This document shows, piece after piece, positions 7,908 to 16,207 of a stretch of DNA of 51,978 nt. The translations under genes were made by a program, and so were the position numbers. Within the stretch, counting starts at the first letter, position 1. The number at the start of each line of letters is the position of its first letter. Origin of the DNA: Deltaproteobacteria bacterium (lineage in GTDB: Bacteria > Myxococcota_A > UBA9160 > SMWR01); assembly GCA_019310425.1 (NCBI GenBank), contig JAFDEI010000005.1:1-51978 (forward strand). The letters run 5' to 3'. The notes beneath the pieces are model-generated. The model had not been told where the DNA came from. It was given only the letters and a program-made list of their open reading frames with translations, and did no database searches.

Positions 7908-8681
7908 TCAGTCGGCCAGTTCGGGCGGCAGGAATTGTGACGTGCTCGCGGTGACGCCACCGTCGACCGGGATCAGTACGCCGGTCACGAACGACGCTGC
8001 CGGCGACGCGAGGAAGCGGATCACGCTCGCGACCTCGCCGGCTTCGCCCCAACGCTGGAGTGGAATGTGGCGCCGAAGCGATTCGTACATTTCCGGAGCA
8101 GCATTTTCGATCAGTGAAGTCATTCCCGTTCGGGTCGGGCCGGGGCAGACCCCATTTACGCGAATTCCGCGGTGTGCAAGGTCGATCGCGGCTGCTCGGA
8201 CGAGATTCACGACACCGCCCTTGGCGGCATTGTAGGCCCACATCCCCGGGTCTCCCCCGAGCCCCGAAACTGAAGCAGTCATTACCACGGCGGCGGCGTC
8301 CGACTCTGCGAGTGCGGGAATCGCCGCACGCAGGCCGAGTACGCTGCCGCGGAGGTTGACGTCCACGACACGCTCGAAGGTCTCGATCGGCAGAGCCTCG
8401 ATCGAGCCCGCGCTCGCGAGGCCTGCGTTCAGCACGAGCACATCGAGCCCGCCGAAGCGCTGCTGCGCGAGATCGACCGCAGCGGCATTGTCATCGGCGG
8501 AGGTCACGTCGCCTACCAGTGGGGCGATGCGTTCTGCGCCATCGGTCCAAGCCAGAGCGTCTTGGTCGAGGTCGACGGCGACGACCGCGGCGCCGGCGAG
8601 GGCGAGTTGCTCGCTGGTGGCGCGTCCGATGCCGCTGGCCGCGCCGGTGACGACTGCAACGCGTCCGTCGAATACTCCCAT
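7908..8681 (-). CDS. Short-chain dehydrogenase/reductase (SDR)
   Basis: A 257-residue classical SDR. It has the nucleotide-binding TGAASGIG (residues 12-19) after a GRVAVV strand, then NAGLAS (the NAG motif), the catalytic Ser in MTASVSG and YNAAKGG as the Tyr-x-x-x-Lys pair. The C-terminus has ASPAASFVTGVLIPVDGG, the usual end of 3-oxoacyl-ACP reductase/hydroxysteroid dehydrogenase-like members. It probably oxidises or reduces an alcohol/ketone with NAD(P). The start at 8681 has a GAGGAGAA site. It lies upstream of the acyl-CoA dehydrogenase operon in the same direction. Confidence 0.88.
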   Translation of the reverse strand: MGVFDGRVAVVTGAASGIGRATSEQLALAGAAVVAVDLDQDALAWTDGAERIAPLVGDVTSADDNAAAVDLAQQRFGGLDVLVLNAGLASAGSIEALPIETFERVVDVNLRGSVLGLRAAIPALAESDAAAVVMTASVSGLGGDPGMWAYNAAKGGVVNLVRAAAIDLAHRGIRVNGVCPGPTRTGMTSLIENAAPEMYESLRRHIPLQRWGEAGEVASVIRFLASPAASFVTGVLIPVDGGVTASTSQFLPPELAD

Positions 8682-8998
8682 TCCAATTCTCCTCGATCGG
8701 CAGTGCGCTGCGGTGGCTCGTTCGCTTCAGGCTGTCTGGGCGGCGAGCTTGCGCTCGCGAGCAAACAGGAACAGCAGTCCCGTGCTTCCACCTCGTGACG
8801 CGGGCTCGAGCCGGCATCCATAATCAGGCTGCGACGTATTCAGCTCATCGCCGCGGCGTCCCACGCCTGCTGCGCGGCCGCATGTTATCACGCCGCTGCG
8901 CCCGTTGGCTGCAGCGCTATCTTCGTTCTGTCGAGGAGGTGGGAATCCTCAGCCGGGCCGGTGGCTGCCGGACGGTGCAGATCGCGGGGTGCGACGAC
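8682..8998. other. Divergent intergenic region without recognised gene
   Basis: A 317-bp stretch between the SDR (minus) and the unknown protein (plus). It must hold promoters for both. I see no convincing coding region, RNA or repeat. An in-frame GTG at 8939 would lengthen the plus-strand protein by 20 residues, but its GAGGAG abuts the codon with no spacing. Confidence 0.4.
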
Positions 8999-10120
8999 AT
9001 GAAGCGGCGAACTCGAAGGGTTGCCGCCGAGCCGGTCGCTCCGTCCCTCCTCTCTTCCCGGCAGGTCGCCGCAGAATTCCGGCAGCGGCTCGCCGACGGT
9101 GCCGAGCTGCGTGCGGTCGGCGATGTGCGCGATCACCCGGAGCGGTTGCTCGACGGCGGCTACACGCCGAAGCACCGCATCGATCTCTTCGACGCGACCT
9201 TCTATCTCACCAATATGCGCTTGGACGACAATTTTCGTTTCTTCGTCGCCTATGTGCTGCTCGCTTCGGGGCAGGGGAGGCGGCCGAAACGGCCGGTGAT
9301 CCATCCGCGAATCTTCTACAAGGATTCTTCACTGGTCTGGCGCTCGCCCACCCACTCCATCCGCTCCGATGAGGACAACTGGATCGGCAAGGGCGATATG
9401 AAGTGGATGGTCGTGAACGGTGAGGAGATCGAGTACAGCGCCGAGGAAACCACGAATCTGCCGCTCGAAATGCAGGCAGCGCTCGACCTTGTCAGTCGGC
9501 GCAGCCGCGCGCAGCGCGACCGCCGCGCGATCGAGTGGGTGTTGCGCAGTGCCCCGGACGGCCGATTCGAGCCGTACCGCGATTTTTCGGGCCCGCGTGC
9601 GAAGGCGATGGCGGATCCGCACCGCCGGATCAACGGCGGTCGCGATATCGCGGTGTTCGAGCGTGAGAACGATCCGACCTCATTGCGTTTCGTCGCCGGC
9701 TTCGAGCCCGATTTCGACTGCGGGGTCATCGCGGTGAGCGACTCGGGCAGCAATCTCTACGGCGGGGCGGTGAAGAAGTTCCGGATTCTGTCGAAGAATC
9801 GGAAGATCCAATATCAGTTCATCGCGGGGCCGCGGCAGGTATGGATCATCCCGCCGCAACCACTCACGACCGAGTTGATGAGCTACGGCGTCAGAACCGT
9901 CGATGCCAATGCACCGGAAGACCTCTGCGTGCCGGGCTATGAGTACCACTTCATCGATGAGAGCGAAGATCCGCCGGTGCTCTACAGCCAGATTCCGGAA
10001 GGATTCGTGGGCGCGGTGAGCGAGGTCGATCCGGCGCGCTCCGATGCATCTCCGTGGATCGAGCAGATGCCCGTAATTCGCGAGTTCAGGAAGAAGCTCG
10101 GGATTCGGCGCGCGCGCTGA
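8999..10120 (+). CDS. Conserved-looking protein of unknown function (373 aa)
   Basis: A 373-residue soluble protein without signal peptide or membrane segment. It has a basic N-terminus (MKRRTRR). Hydrophobic/aromatic segments include DLFDATFYLTNMRLDDNFRF and IHPRIFYKDSSLVWRSPTHS. The centre is charged and the C-terminal half is beta-rich (CGVIAVSDSGSNLYGGAVKKF, IQYQFIAGPRQVWIIPPQP). I recognise no family motif, and cannot assign a function. It stands alone: divergent from the SDR gene and convergent with the HEAT-like gene 90 bp downstream. The ATG at 8999 has a weak GGGG site 9 bases upstream. Confidence 0.65.
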   Translation: MKRRTRRVAAEPVAPSLLSSRQVAAEFRQRLADGAELRAVGDVRDHPERLLDGGYTPKHRIDLFDATFYLTNMRLDDNFRFFVAYVLLASGQGRRPKRPVIHPRIFYKDSSLVWRSPTHSIRSDEDNWIGKGDMKWMVVNGEEIEYSAEETTNLPLEMQAALDLVSRRSRAQRDRRAIEWVLRSAPDGRFEPYRDFSGPRAKAMADPHRRINGGRDIAVFERENDPTSLRFVAGFEPDFDCGVIAVSDSGSNLYGGAVKKFRILSKNRKIQYQFIAGPRQVWIIPPQPLTTELMSYGVRTVDANAPEDLCVPGYEYHFIDESEDPPVLYSQIPEGFVGAVSEVDPARSDASPWIEQMPVIREFRKKLGIRRAR

Positions 10121-10210
10121 CGCGTTCGCTCGCCGCGTCGCCCGCCGAGGCGATCGCGCGCGCCGCCATCGGCTACCTGCTTCGCAGCAGCCGCATTCGC
10201 GCCGTGCCGG

Positions 10211-10612
10211 TCAAGGCTTCGTGGGGCGATCGAAATGCCACGCGAGGAAGGTCTCGACGTCATCGGCGGCGGATTCGGCTTCACTGCGAACGAACTCGTG
10301 CTGCGAGTGAAGGCCGTTCTCGATCAGCCGGCGAACACGGTTCGGGTCGAGGATGCCGAAGCGACGTGCGAGGTGGCCGAAGCCACGCAGCGCAGTTCCG
10401 CGTACTTCCGCGCTGCGGTGCTTGGTGAGTTGTGCACAACAGCACTCCGCCCACACGCGCGCGTCCGACTCGAGTGCGACCTCGGCGATCAGGTCCTGTA
10501 GTTCGAACGGGTCGTCTCGAAGCAGTGCGCCCTCGAATCGCTCTTCGACCGGCGCTCCGGGAAGCGGCATCGGGATGTCGTCGGGGGCCGGGGCAGGGGA
10601 GCGGTGGCTCAT
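10211..10612 (-). CDS. Small HEAT-repeat-like protein
   Basis: A 133-residue, mainly helical protein. After a proline-rich N-terminus come repeated amphipathic helix pairs (DPFELQDLIAEVALESDARVWAE, HRSAEVRGTALRGFGHLARRF, RVRRLIENGLHSQHEFVRSEA) with the spacing and 'A..ALGxL' feel of HEAT/PBS-lyase repeats. These are usually protein-protein interaction scaffolds. The C-terminus (AADDVETFLAWH) closes the solenoid. It is the last gene of the minus-strand operon that begins at 16038, 47 bp after the ATC-hydrolase-like gene. Similar small HEAT proteins occur as immunity proteins, but no toxin is seen here. Confidence 0.55.
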   Translation of the reverse strand: MSHRSPAPAPDDIPMPLPGAPVEERFEGALLRDDPFELQDLIAEVALESDARVWAECCCAQLTKHRSAEVRGTALRGFGHLARRFGILDPNRVRRLIENGLHSQHEFVRSEAESAADDVETFLAWHFDRPTKP

Positions 10613-10659
10613 GGCGCCCAGTCTACCCCGTGTTCGCGTTGATGCTGGTGCTGCGTGCT

Positions 10660-11076
10660 TCAATCCTGGCGAACGACCATCCGGCAACGCGAGGCGCCCT
10701 GCGGAATCGTTTCCGTGATGGTGAGCTCGGCGCCGCAGCGGCGCAGCAGTACGCGGTCCATCTCCATCGCGGTGTCACACGGGCGTTCGTGCTTTGGTGA
10801 GTCGAAACCGTACGGGCAGTAGGGCAGGTCGAGGGTGAACTGATTGCCCTCGATCTCCGAGAACTGGAATGGAAAGCCCATCTGTTCGCCAGAGTCGACG
10901 AGATGCTGCTTGGTTTCTTCGATGCAGGTGGTTCTGCGCACTCCGCCCAGCCACGGAAAGAACGCGAGAGACCAGCTGTAGCCGCGCGCAATCGGCTCAC
11001 CAATCACCGGAATCTTGCACAGCAGGATGTGGAGGTACCCCGTCATGTGCATGATGGCATCGAGTACTTTCTGCAT
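10660..11076 (-). CDS. ATC-hydrolase-like small protein
   Basis: A 138-residue protein. The C-terminal half has CPYGF..., a Cys before a run of conserved polar residues (HERPCDTAMEMDRVL), then CGAELTITETIPQGASRCRMVV. This resembles the C-terminus of the L-2-amino-thiazoline-4-carboxylate hydrolase (ATC_hyd) family, where a '..CD.....D......G........G...C.f' pattern is typical. Four or five cysteines could bind metal or be catalytic. Most family members have no proven activity. The ATG at 11076 has a GGAGGA site. It lies 23 bp downstream of the broken DUF3604 gene in the same operon. Confidence 0.45.
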   Translation of the reverse strand: MQKVLDAIMHMTGYLHILLCKIPVIGEPIARGYSWSLAFFPWLGGVRRTTCIEETKQHLVDSGEQMGFPFQFSEIEGNQFTLDLPYCPYGFDSPKHERPCDTAMEMDRVLLRRCGAELTITETIPQGASRCRMVVRQD

Positions 11077-11099
11077 GGGTTCGTTCCTCCGGCCTTCGT

Positions 11100-13320
11100 T
11101 CAGGCGCCCCGATCGGGGACGTGGTCGATGTAGATCGGCGACGACCATGCGCGTTCTTCCGCATCGGATGTGCAGTCTTCATCGTAATCGGTCTTCGGGC
11201 CGCCGTAACACGGATCGACCGCGCGGCACACGCCCGCTGGGTCGTCTTCGCAGCGAAGTGCGTCGGCGTTGATCGTCGGCGTTGGCTCCTGGATCGCGCG
11301 CACATAGTAGAGTGCGTCGCGTGCGGAGGGGCCGAACTCCGGGTCGCTGAACTCGACCGTGCAACCGTCGCTCTCACCCGAGCAGGGGAGGACGAGCCAC
11401 GGGTCTTCGACGAGATCGGCGACCGGCTCCCTCGGTGTGGCCTGCGGGCGAATGCGGACGACCTCGATGCGCGTGATGCGCTTGCGGGTATCGGAAGGAT
11501 TGTAACATTCGCCGCGGCAGAGGTGATTCAGGCGGTCTGCCGACAGTGATGCCACGCTGTGCTCGGGGCATCCGGGATTCTGGTGGAAAGCGCCCGCGGC
11601 GCGCACCCGGAAGTGCGGCGTCGCGGAGGCGGTCGTTTGCGATCCCATCGGCAGGTCTGCAGCGGAATCGCGCAGCAGGTCGAACCACAGCAGGATGCGG
11701 TCGCCGCTGGTCCCGTAGACCTCCTTCCGCCCCAGAGCATCCCAGATCGAATCGCGGTCGCGGCCGCTGCTGTGTACCGCGACCAGGCCGCCGGTGCCGA
11801 AGAACGAGCTGAATCGCTCGAACTCCGGGAGCGGAATCACTCCCGAGTCGATCGCCACGGAGTTCGGCTCGGGCTTCTCGTTTCGCGGGATGAAGCTCGC
11901 AAACTGTCCCAGCGCCGAATCGGTGTTCAGCCGTCGGCCGATCTCCTTGTAGCCCGTGCCGGGCCGCGCGGTATGGACATCGCTCGATGCGATGAAGCCG
12001 AAACGAAAGCGCTTCGGCTGCTCCGGATCGTCGAAGTTGGTGAGTGCCAGCGCGTACTGCCCGGAGTTCGCCGGCAGGTAGTTGAAAGAGGGCATGTAAC
12101 AGTCGCGGCACTGGCCCGCGTCCAGCCAGTCGTCGATCGTCGCGGCGGGCACGGTGACGGCTCCGTTGGTGCCCGCTTCGAGGTAGTGCCGGCGCGCGAT
12201 CACGGCCCGGCGTTCGCATTCGTCGTCGCTCTCACCCGCGTCGACGCAGCGCTGGCGGATGATCTCACCTGCACGCCAACAGCTCGGTAGGTAGTCCGCG
12301 CGTGGCTCGGGGCAGTAGGCGGTGCCGTCGCTGTCGAACTCGACCGCGCGAAAGTCACGGTACTTCTCGGAGTTCCCGTGGCCCGAGAAAATCTCGAACA
12401 GCGGCTCGCGCCGTGCCGGGTCGTCGTGCGCGGCGAGCTGCTTGTCCCAGCTCGTACCCGGGGGTGTGTAGAAGCCCCAGGTGTTGCCGTGAGGAATCAC
12501 CATGTATGGAAAGCCCCATTCGTCGAGTTTGTCGAACAGCTCGCCGGGAGTCGGTGCGCCTTCCTGGCAGTCGAGCGGCAGGTCGCGTACCGGAACACCG
12601 GTCGGGCACGGCCTGGTCTCGTCGCGGTCCTGGTGGAAGCGCGCTGCATCGAGGTACGGCTGTCGACTTTCACTACCCGGCGAGCCCGCGATCATGAGCA
12701 GGCGCAGCGCCGGCCCGATTCCCTGGGTCGCACTGCCCGGTGGAAACAGCTGGTAGCGCGATGAGATCGGCCGGGCCGGGACGTTCTCTTCTTCGAGATG
12801 CTGAAGGATCACGTTCTTGTGGCCGTAGTGGTTGTCGGGCGTGGTGCCGATCTGAGTCCATTCCCAGCCCAGGAAGCTCACCAGGTCGGGGGATGCGGGA
12901 TCGCCTGCCACGGCCTGGCATTGGCGTACGGAGCGCTTGGTCTCATCCCACTGGAATGGTGTGAGTCCTTCGGCGTGGTCGTTGATCGACCAGAAATCGA
13001 GTCCCGAGCAGAAGCGCGCGTAGTCGCAGGCATCGGCGGTGGGGTGCGCGCCTTCGCCCTGGAACATCGGCAGGCTCAGCATGAAGGCTGCTGTGCACGT
13101 GCAGATCGCCGAACAGGATCTGTCGGTCCACGGGTGCGTCGAGCGCCGCCGCCGCCGCTCGCTCGCTCGCGAGTTTCGCCTGCGTCCAGGCCTCGGGCAC
13201 GGGTTGCTCGGTGACTTCGCCGGCTCCCTGCCGCTGGCCGAGCCAGCCGTGCCCGAGCGCGAATCCGACGCCTGCGGCCAGGCAGGCCAGGACCGCCAGA
13301 ATCAGTAGTAGCTTGCGCAT
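11100..13320 (-). pseudogene. DUF3604 protein, frameshifted near the N-terminus
   Basis: The gene starts at ATG 13320 with a clear signal peptide or anchor (MRKLLLILAVLACLAAGVGF). It reaches the family's metal-binding motif GDLHVHSS and then leaves frame near 13086. Homology continues in another frame from MLSLPMFQGEGAHPTADACDYAR to the end (660 further residues). Intact relatives read GDLHVHT.FS.DAF.LS.P..., so about 14 bases seem to be missing. The remaining features are the family hallmarks: FWSINDHAEGL, FLGWEWTQ, VIPHGN, SDVHTA, EVYGTSGDR. DUF3604 proteins resemble PHP-type metallo-hydrolases; their function is unproven. A second, intact member is at 41161. Confidence 0.75.
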
Positions 13321-13348
13321 GTGTCGGATCCCTCTCGGCTTGCCGCCG

Positions 13349-14254
13349 TCAGGCGAGCTTCTCGAAGTAGCTCCGGAGCGTTGTCTTCCCGCGCGCGGGC
13401 GCTACGGCGTCGACCTCGCCGGCCGTCACGATGAACTCGGCCAGGTCTCCGAACTGGGTACTCAGCAGCCCGATGAAACGCGCGCAGCCGCGCGCGAGCC
13501 ACATCGGGATCACCGTGATCTTGGCGGGCTTTCCGAGGACGTCGAAGGCGAGTTCGGCGACTTCGCGCTGCGTCAGGTTGTCCGGCCCACCGGCTTCGAC
13601 TTCGCGCGCGTCGCCTTCGGCCGCGTCGACGCAGACCTCCGCGAGGTCACCGCCGAAGATCGGGTTGAAGTGGTTTTCGCCGTCGCCGACCAGCAGCACG
13701 CGGCCGCGTTTCGCCATGTCGAGCACGGCCCCCATATCGCTGAAGTAGCCCGAGGGCCGCACGATTGCATGGTCGAGCCCGGATGCCTGGAGGTCGGCGA
13801 CCATCTTCTCGTGGGCCTTCGTGATCGCGAGATCGGCGATCTGGTCTTCTCCGAGCATCGAGACGTAGACGAACTTCTGCACGCCGGCGCGTTGGGCGGC
13901 GTCGAGGAGGTTGCGGTTCGCCTGGTAGTCGACCTGCTCGAAGCTGAGCCCGTCGCGCTGGCGCGAGATTCCGACCGCAGAAAAGACCAGGTCGATGCCG
14001 TCGAACAGATCGTCCAGGGTCTCGGGCTTGGTCACTTCGCCGACGAAGACGTCGTCGATCTTCTCCGCTGCGATTCCAGGTGCGGTGAAGGGGCCGGCCT
14101 CTTCCAAACGTCGGGCGCTGCGTGTGAGAGCCCGAACCCAGTAGCCGCGTCGCTTGAATTCGAGGGCGACGAATTTCCCGAGGTAGCCGGTCGCGCCTGC
14201 CACGAGCACGCGCCGTTCGCTGCCATCCGGTTTCAAGGGTCCACGTTCGAGCAT
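13349..14254 (-). CDS. NmrA-like / atypical SDR NAD(P)-binding protein
   Basis: A 301-residue Rossmann protein with the atypical-SDR nucleotide motif VLVAGATGYLGKFVALEFKRRG (GxxGxxG, about residues 18-26). Next come DLVFSAVGISRQR and the YVSMLG strand, then AIVRPSGYFSD. It lacks a clear Tyr-x-x-x-Lys pair, as in NmrA and complex-I NDUFA9-like members that bind NAD(P) and act as sensors or reductases. The C-terminal helix (FIVTAGEVDAVAPARGKTTLRSYF) is typical of this subgroup. The ATG at 14254 has GAAGGGAG. It is tightly packed between the broken LLM gene (12 bp) and the broken DUF3604 gene (28 bp). Confidence 0.82.
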   Translation of the reverse strand: MLERGPLKPDGSERRVLVAGATGYLGKFVALEFKRRGYWVRALTRSARRLEEAGPFTAPGIAAEKIDDVFVGEVTKPETLDDLFDGIDLVFSAVGISRQRDGLSFEQVDYQANRNLLDAAQRAGVQKFVYVSMLGEDQIADLAITKAHEKMVADLQASGLDHAIVRPSGYFSDMGAVLDMAKRGRVLLVGDGENHFNPIFGGDLAEVCVDAAEGDAREVEAGGPDNLTQREVAELAFDVLGKPAKITVIPMWLARGCARFIGLLSTQFGDLAEFIVTAGEVDAVAPARGKTTLRSYFEKLA

Positions 14255-14266
14255 GTCGGTCTCCCT

Positions 14267-15201
14267 TCAGGTTCCCGCGAGCCGGGCTACGACCGGGGCG
14301 AAGTCGTCCATCTGGGCATCGCCCACGGTTACGTAGCTGATCCCGTAGATCTCGCGGCGGCGCCGCAGCTCGTCACAGATGCTGTCGACCGAGCCGAACA
14401 GGCCGTGCGGGTGCGCGCGCATTTCGTCGGCGCTGAGCCCGAAGGCTCCCCCCATGCCTTCGGCCATGGCGTCGGCCTGGTCGCCGACGAAGGTGAAGTA
14501 CGCGCCTTCACCCACTCGAGCTTCTGTGCGGTGCATTCGGCGGTCGAATTCCGCGGACCATCCGTTCCGAGCGTGCCGGAACGGTTGTTGAAGTTGAAGC
14601 TCACGATGTCGGCCTCGCGGCCCGCAAGCGAGAGGACACGCTTGCCGCCGCCGCCGATCATCAGCGGCGGATGCGGCCGCTGCAACGGCTTCGGGCGGCC
14701 CTCGAAGCCGCTCACCTGGAAGTGCTCCCCCGCGAAGTCGACCGGTCCGTCGGCCATCAATCGCTTGATCAGCTCGACCGCTTCGCCGAGGCGCTCGATC
14801 CGCTTGCCGGGCGGGTCGTACGGGATCGCGGCCGCGGCGTACTCGCTCTCGAGCCAGCCCGCTCCGAGGCCGATTTCGATCCGGCCCTCGGAAAACAGGT
14901 CGAGCGTGGCGGCCTCTTTGGCGAGCATGACGGGGTGGCGGTAGTCGATGCAGAAGACCCGACAGCCGACTCGAAGCGTCGTCGTCGCGTCGGCCGCCGC
15001 TGCCATCGCGGGAACTGCGGCGATCTCCTGCGGTGGATGGCCGGACGCTTCCTGCGCGGGGCCGGGTCCGATGAAGTGGTCGGCGAGGTTCAGCACCGAA
15101 TAGCCGTGGGCCTCGGTCCGGCGCGCGATGTCGCGCCAGGCATCACCCGATGTGGCGCTGAACGACTGCACGCCGAAACGGAACGGTCGGTACTTCGACA
15201 T
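14267..15201 (-). pseudogene. LLM-class F420-type oxidoreductase, frameshifted near the C-terminus
   Basis: The gene starts at ATG 15201 behind AGGGGA. The first part is a typical luciferase-like monooxygenase of the TIGR03621 type: FRFGVQSF, LNLADHFIGPGPAQ, VGCRVFCIDYRHPVMLAKE, GLGAGWLESEY, RPHPPLMIGGGGKRVL. After STAECTAQKLEWV the frame is lost at about 14500-14510. The proper C-terminus (GAYFTFVGDQADAMAEGM ... ISYVTVGDAQMDDFAPVVARL) continues in another frame to 14267. Some 10-15 residues appear missing at the join. Intact enzymes use F420 (or FMN) to oxidise/reduce alcohols or ketones. Confidence 0.75.
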
Positions 15202-15240
15202 GCTCGGATCCCCTTGTCCGCGCTGGTTTCGCGCGGGCGG

Positions 15241-16038
15241 TCAGTCGAGGTCGAACGCCGCGAGGATCTCGTCCGCGCGGGCCTGGAAGCCGGCTTTCAG
15301 GTCGGGGTGCGGCAGGATGTAGAGATCACCCCGTTTGATGCCGCGGATGACGCGCTCGGCGATCACGCTGGGTTCGGTGCCGGTCGGGAGGATTTGCGTC
15401 ATGAACTCGTCCGGTTCGCCGGGGCCGTACTCGGCCGGGCGGTTGCGATGGCTGGTGTTCAACTGGGTCTTGACGAACGACGGGCACAGTACCGAGACGC
15501 CGATATCGAACGGTGCGAGCTCGCCGCGCAGGGTCTCGGAGATCCCGACGACCGCGTACTTGGTCGCGGTGTAGATGCCGAGCGTGGGCAGCGCCATCAG
15601 GCCCGCGACCGATGCGGTGTTGACGACGTGTCCGCCTTCGCCGTGCTGTTTGATCAGGGGCACGATCGACTGGCAACCGTGTACGACGCCCATCAGGTTC
15701 ACGCCCAGGCACCAGTTCCAGTCGTCGGGCGTGGTCTCGTCCATCGCACCCGAGGGCGCGACGCCTGCGTTGTTGCAGAGGATGTGGATCTTTTCGAACG
15801 CTTCGACGGCCCGCGCGCCCGCGGCCTTCACCGACTCCGGGTCGGAAACGTCACAACGAACGCCGATCACCTCGGCTCCGTCGGCACGTAGCGACTCTTC
15901 GGCTTTCTCGAGTGCGCCGACCTCGATGTCCGCGAGGACGATCTTCGCACCCTCGCCCGCGAAGGCCTGCGCGAGCGCCAATCCGATGCCTGAGGCTCCG
16001 CCAGTTACGAACGCCACTTTGCCTGCGAGATCATCCAT
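15241..16038 (-). CDS. Short-chain dehydrogenase/reductase (SDR)
   Basis: A 265-residue classical SDR with TGGASGIG (residues 12-19), LADIEVG after the second strand, NNAGVAPSG, catalytic Ser in VNTASVAG and YTATKYAVVG for the Tyr/Lys pair. The C-terminal region (RVIRGIKRGDLYILPHPDLKAGFQAR) matches the longer SDRs common in steroid and aromatic degradation clusters. Substrate unknown. It is the first gene of the minus-strand operon running to 10211; the promoter should lie in the 169 bp up to the RND gene, where I see no clear boxes. Confidence 0.88.
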   Translation of the reverse strand: MDDLAGKVAFVTGGASGIGLALAQAFAGEGAKIVLADIEVGALEKAEESLRADGAEVIGVRCDVSDPESVKAAGARAVEAFEKIHILCNNAGVAPSGAMDETTPDDWNWCLGVNLMGVVHGCQSIVPLIKQHGEGGHVVNTASVAGLMALPTLGIYTATKYAVVGISETLRGELAPFDIGVSVLCPSFVKTQLNTSHRNRPAEYGPGEPDEFMTQILPTGTEPSVIAERVIRGIKRGDLYILPHPDLKAGFQARADEILAAFDLD

Positions 16039-16207
16039 GCGTCAATTCCCCGGAATGCGTGCGGTTGAAACACCGCGCCTGGGCGGCGCCGACCGGCGCG
16101 TGCGGGCACGAGCGTGCCACAGCGCGCGGGTGATCGAAATGGACAATTCCGGTCGAGTTTTTCTGTATTCCGCCGCGGGGAATCGGACAACTGGCAAGGC
16201 GTGGCGA

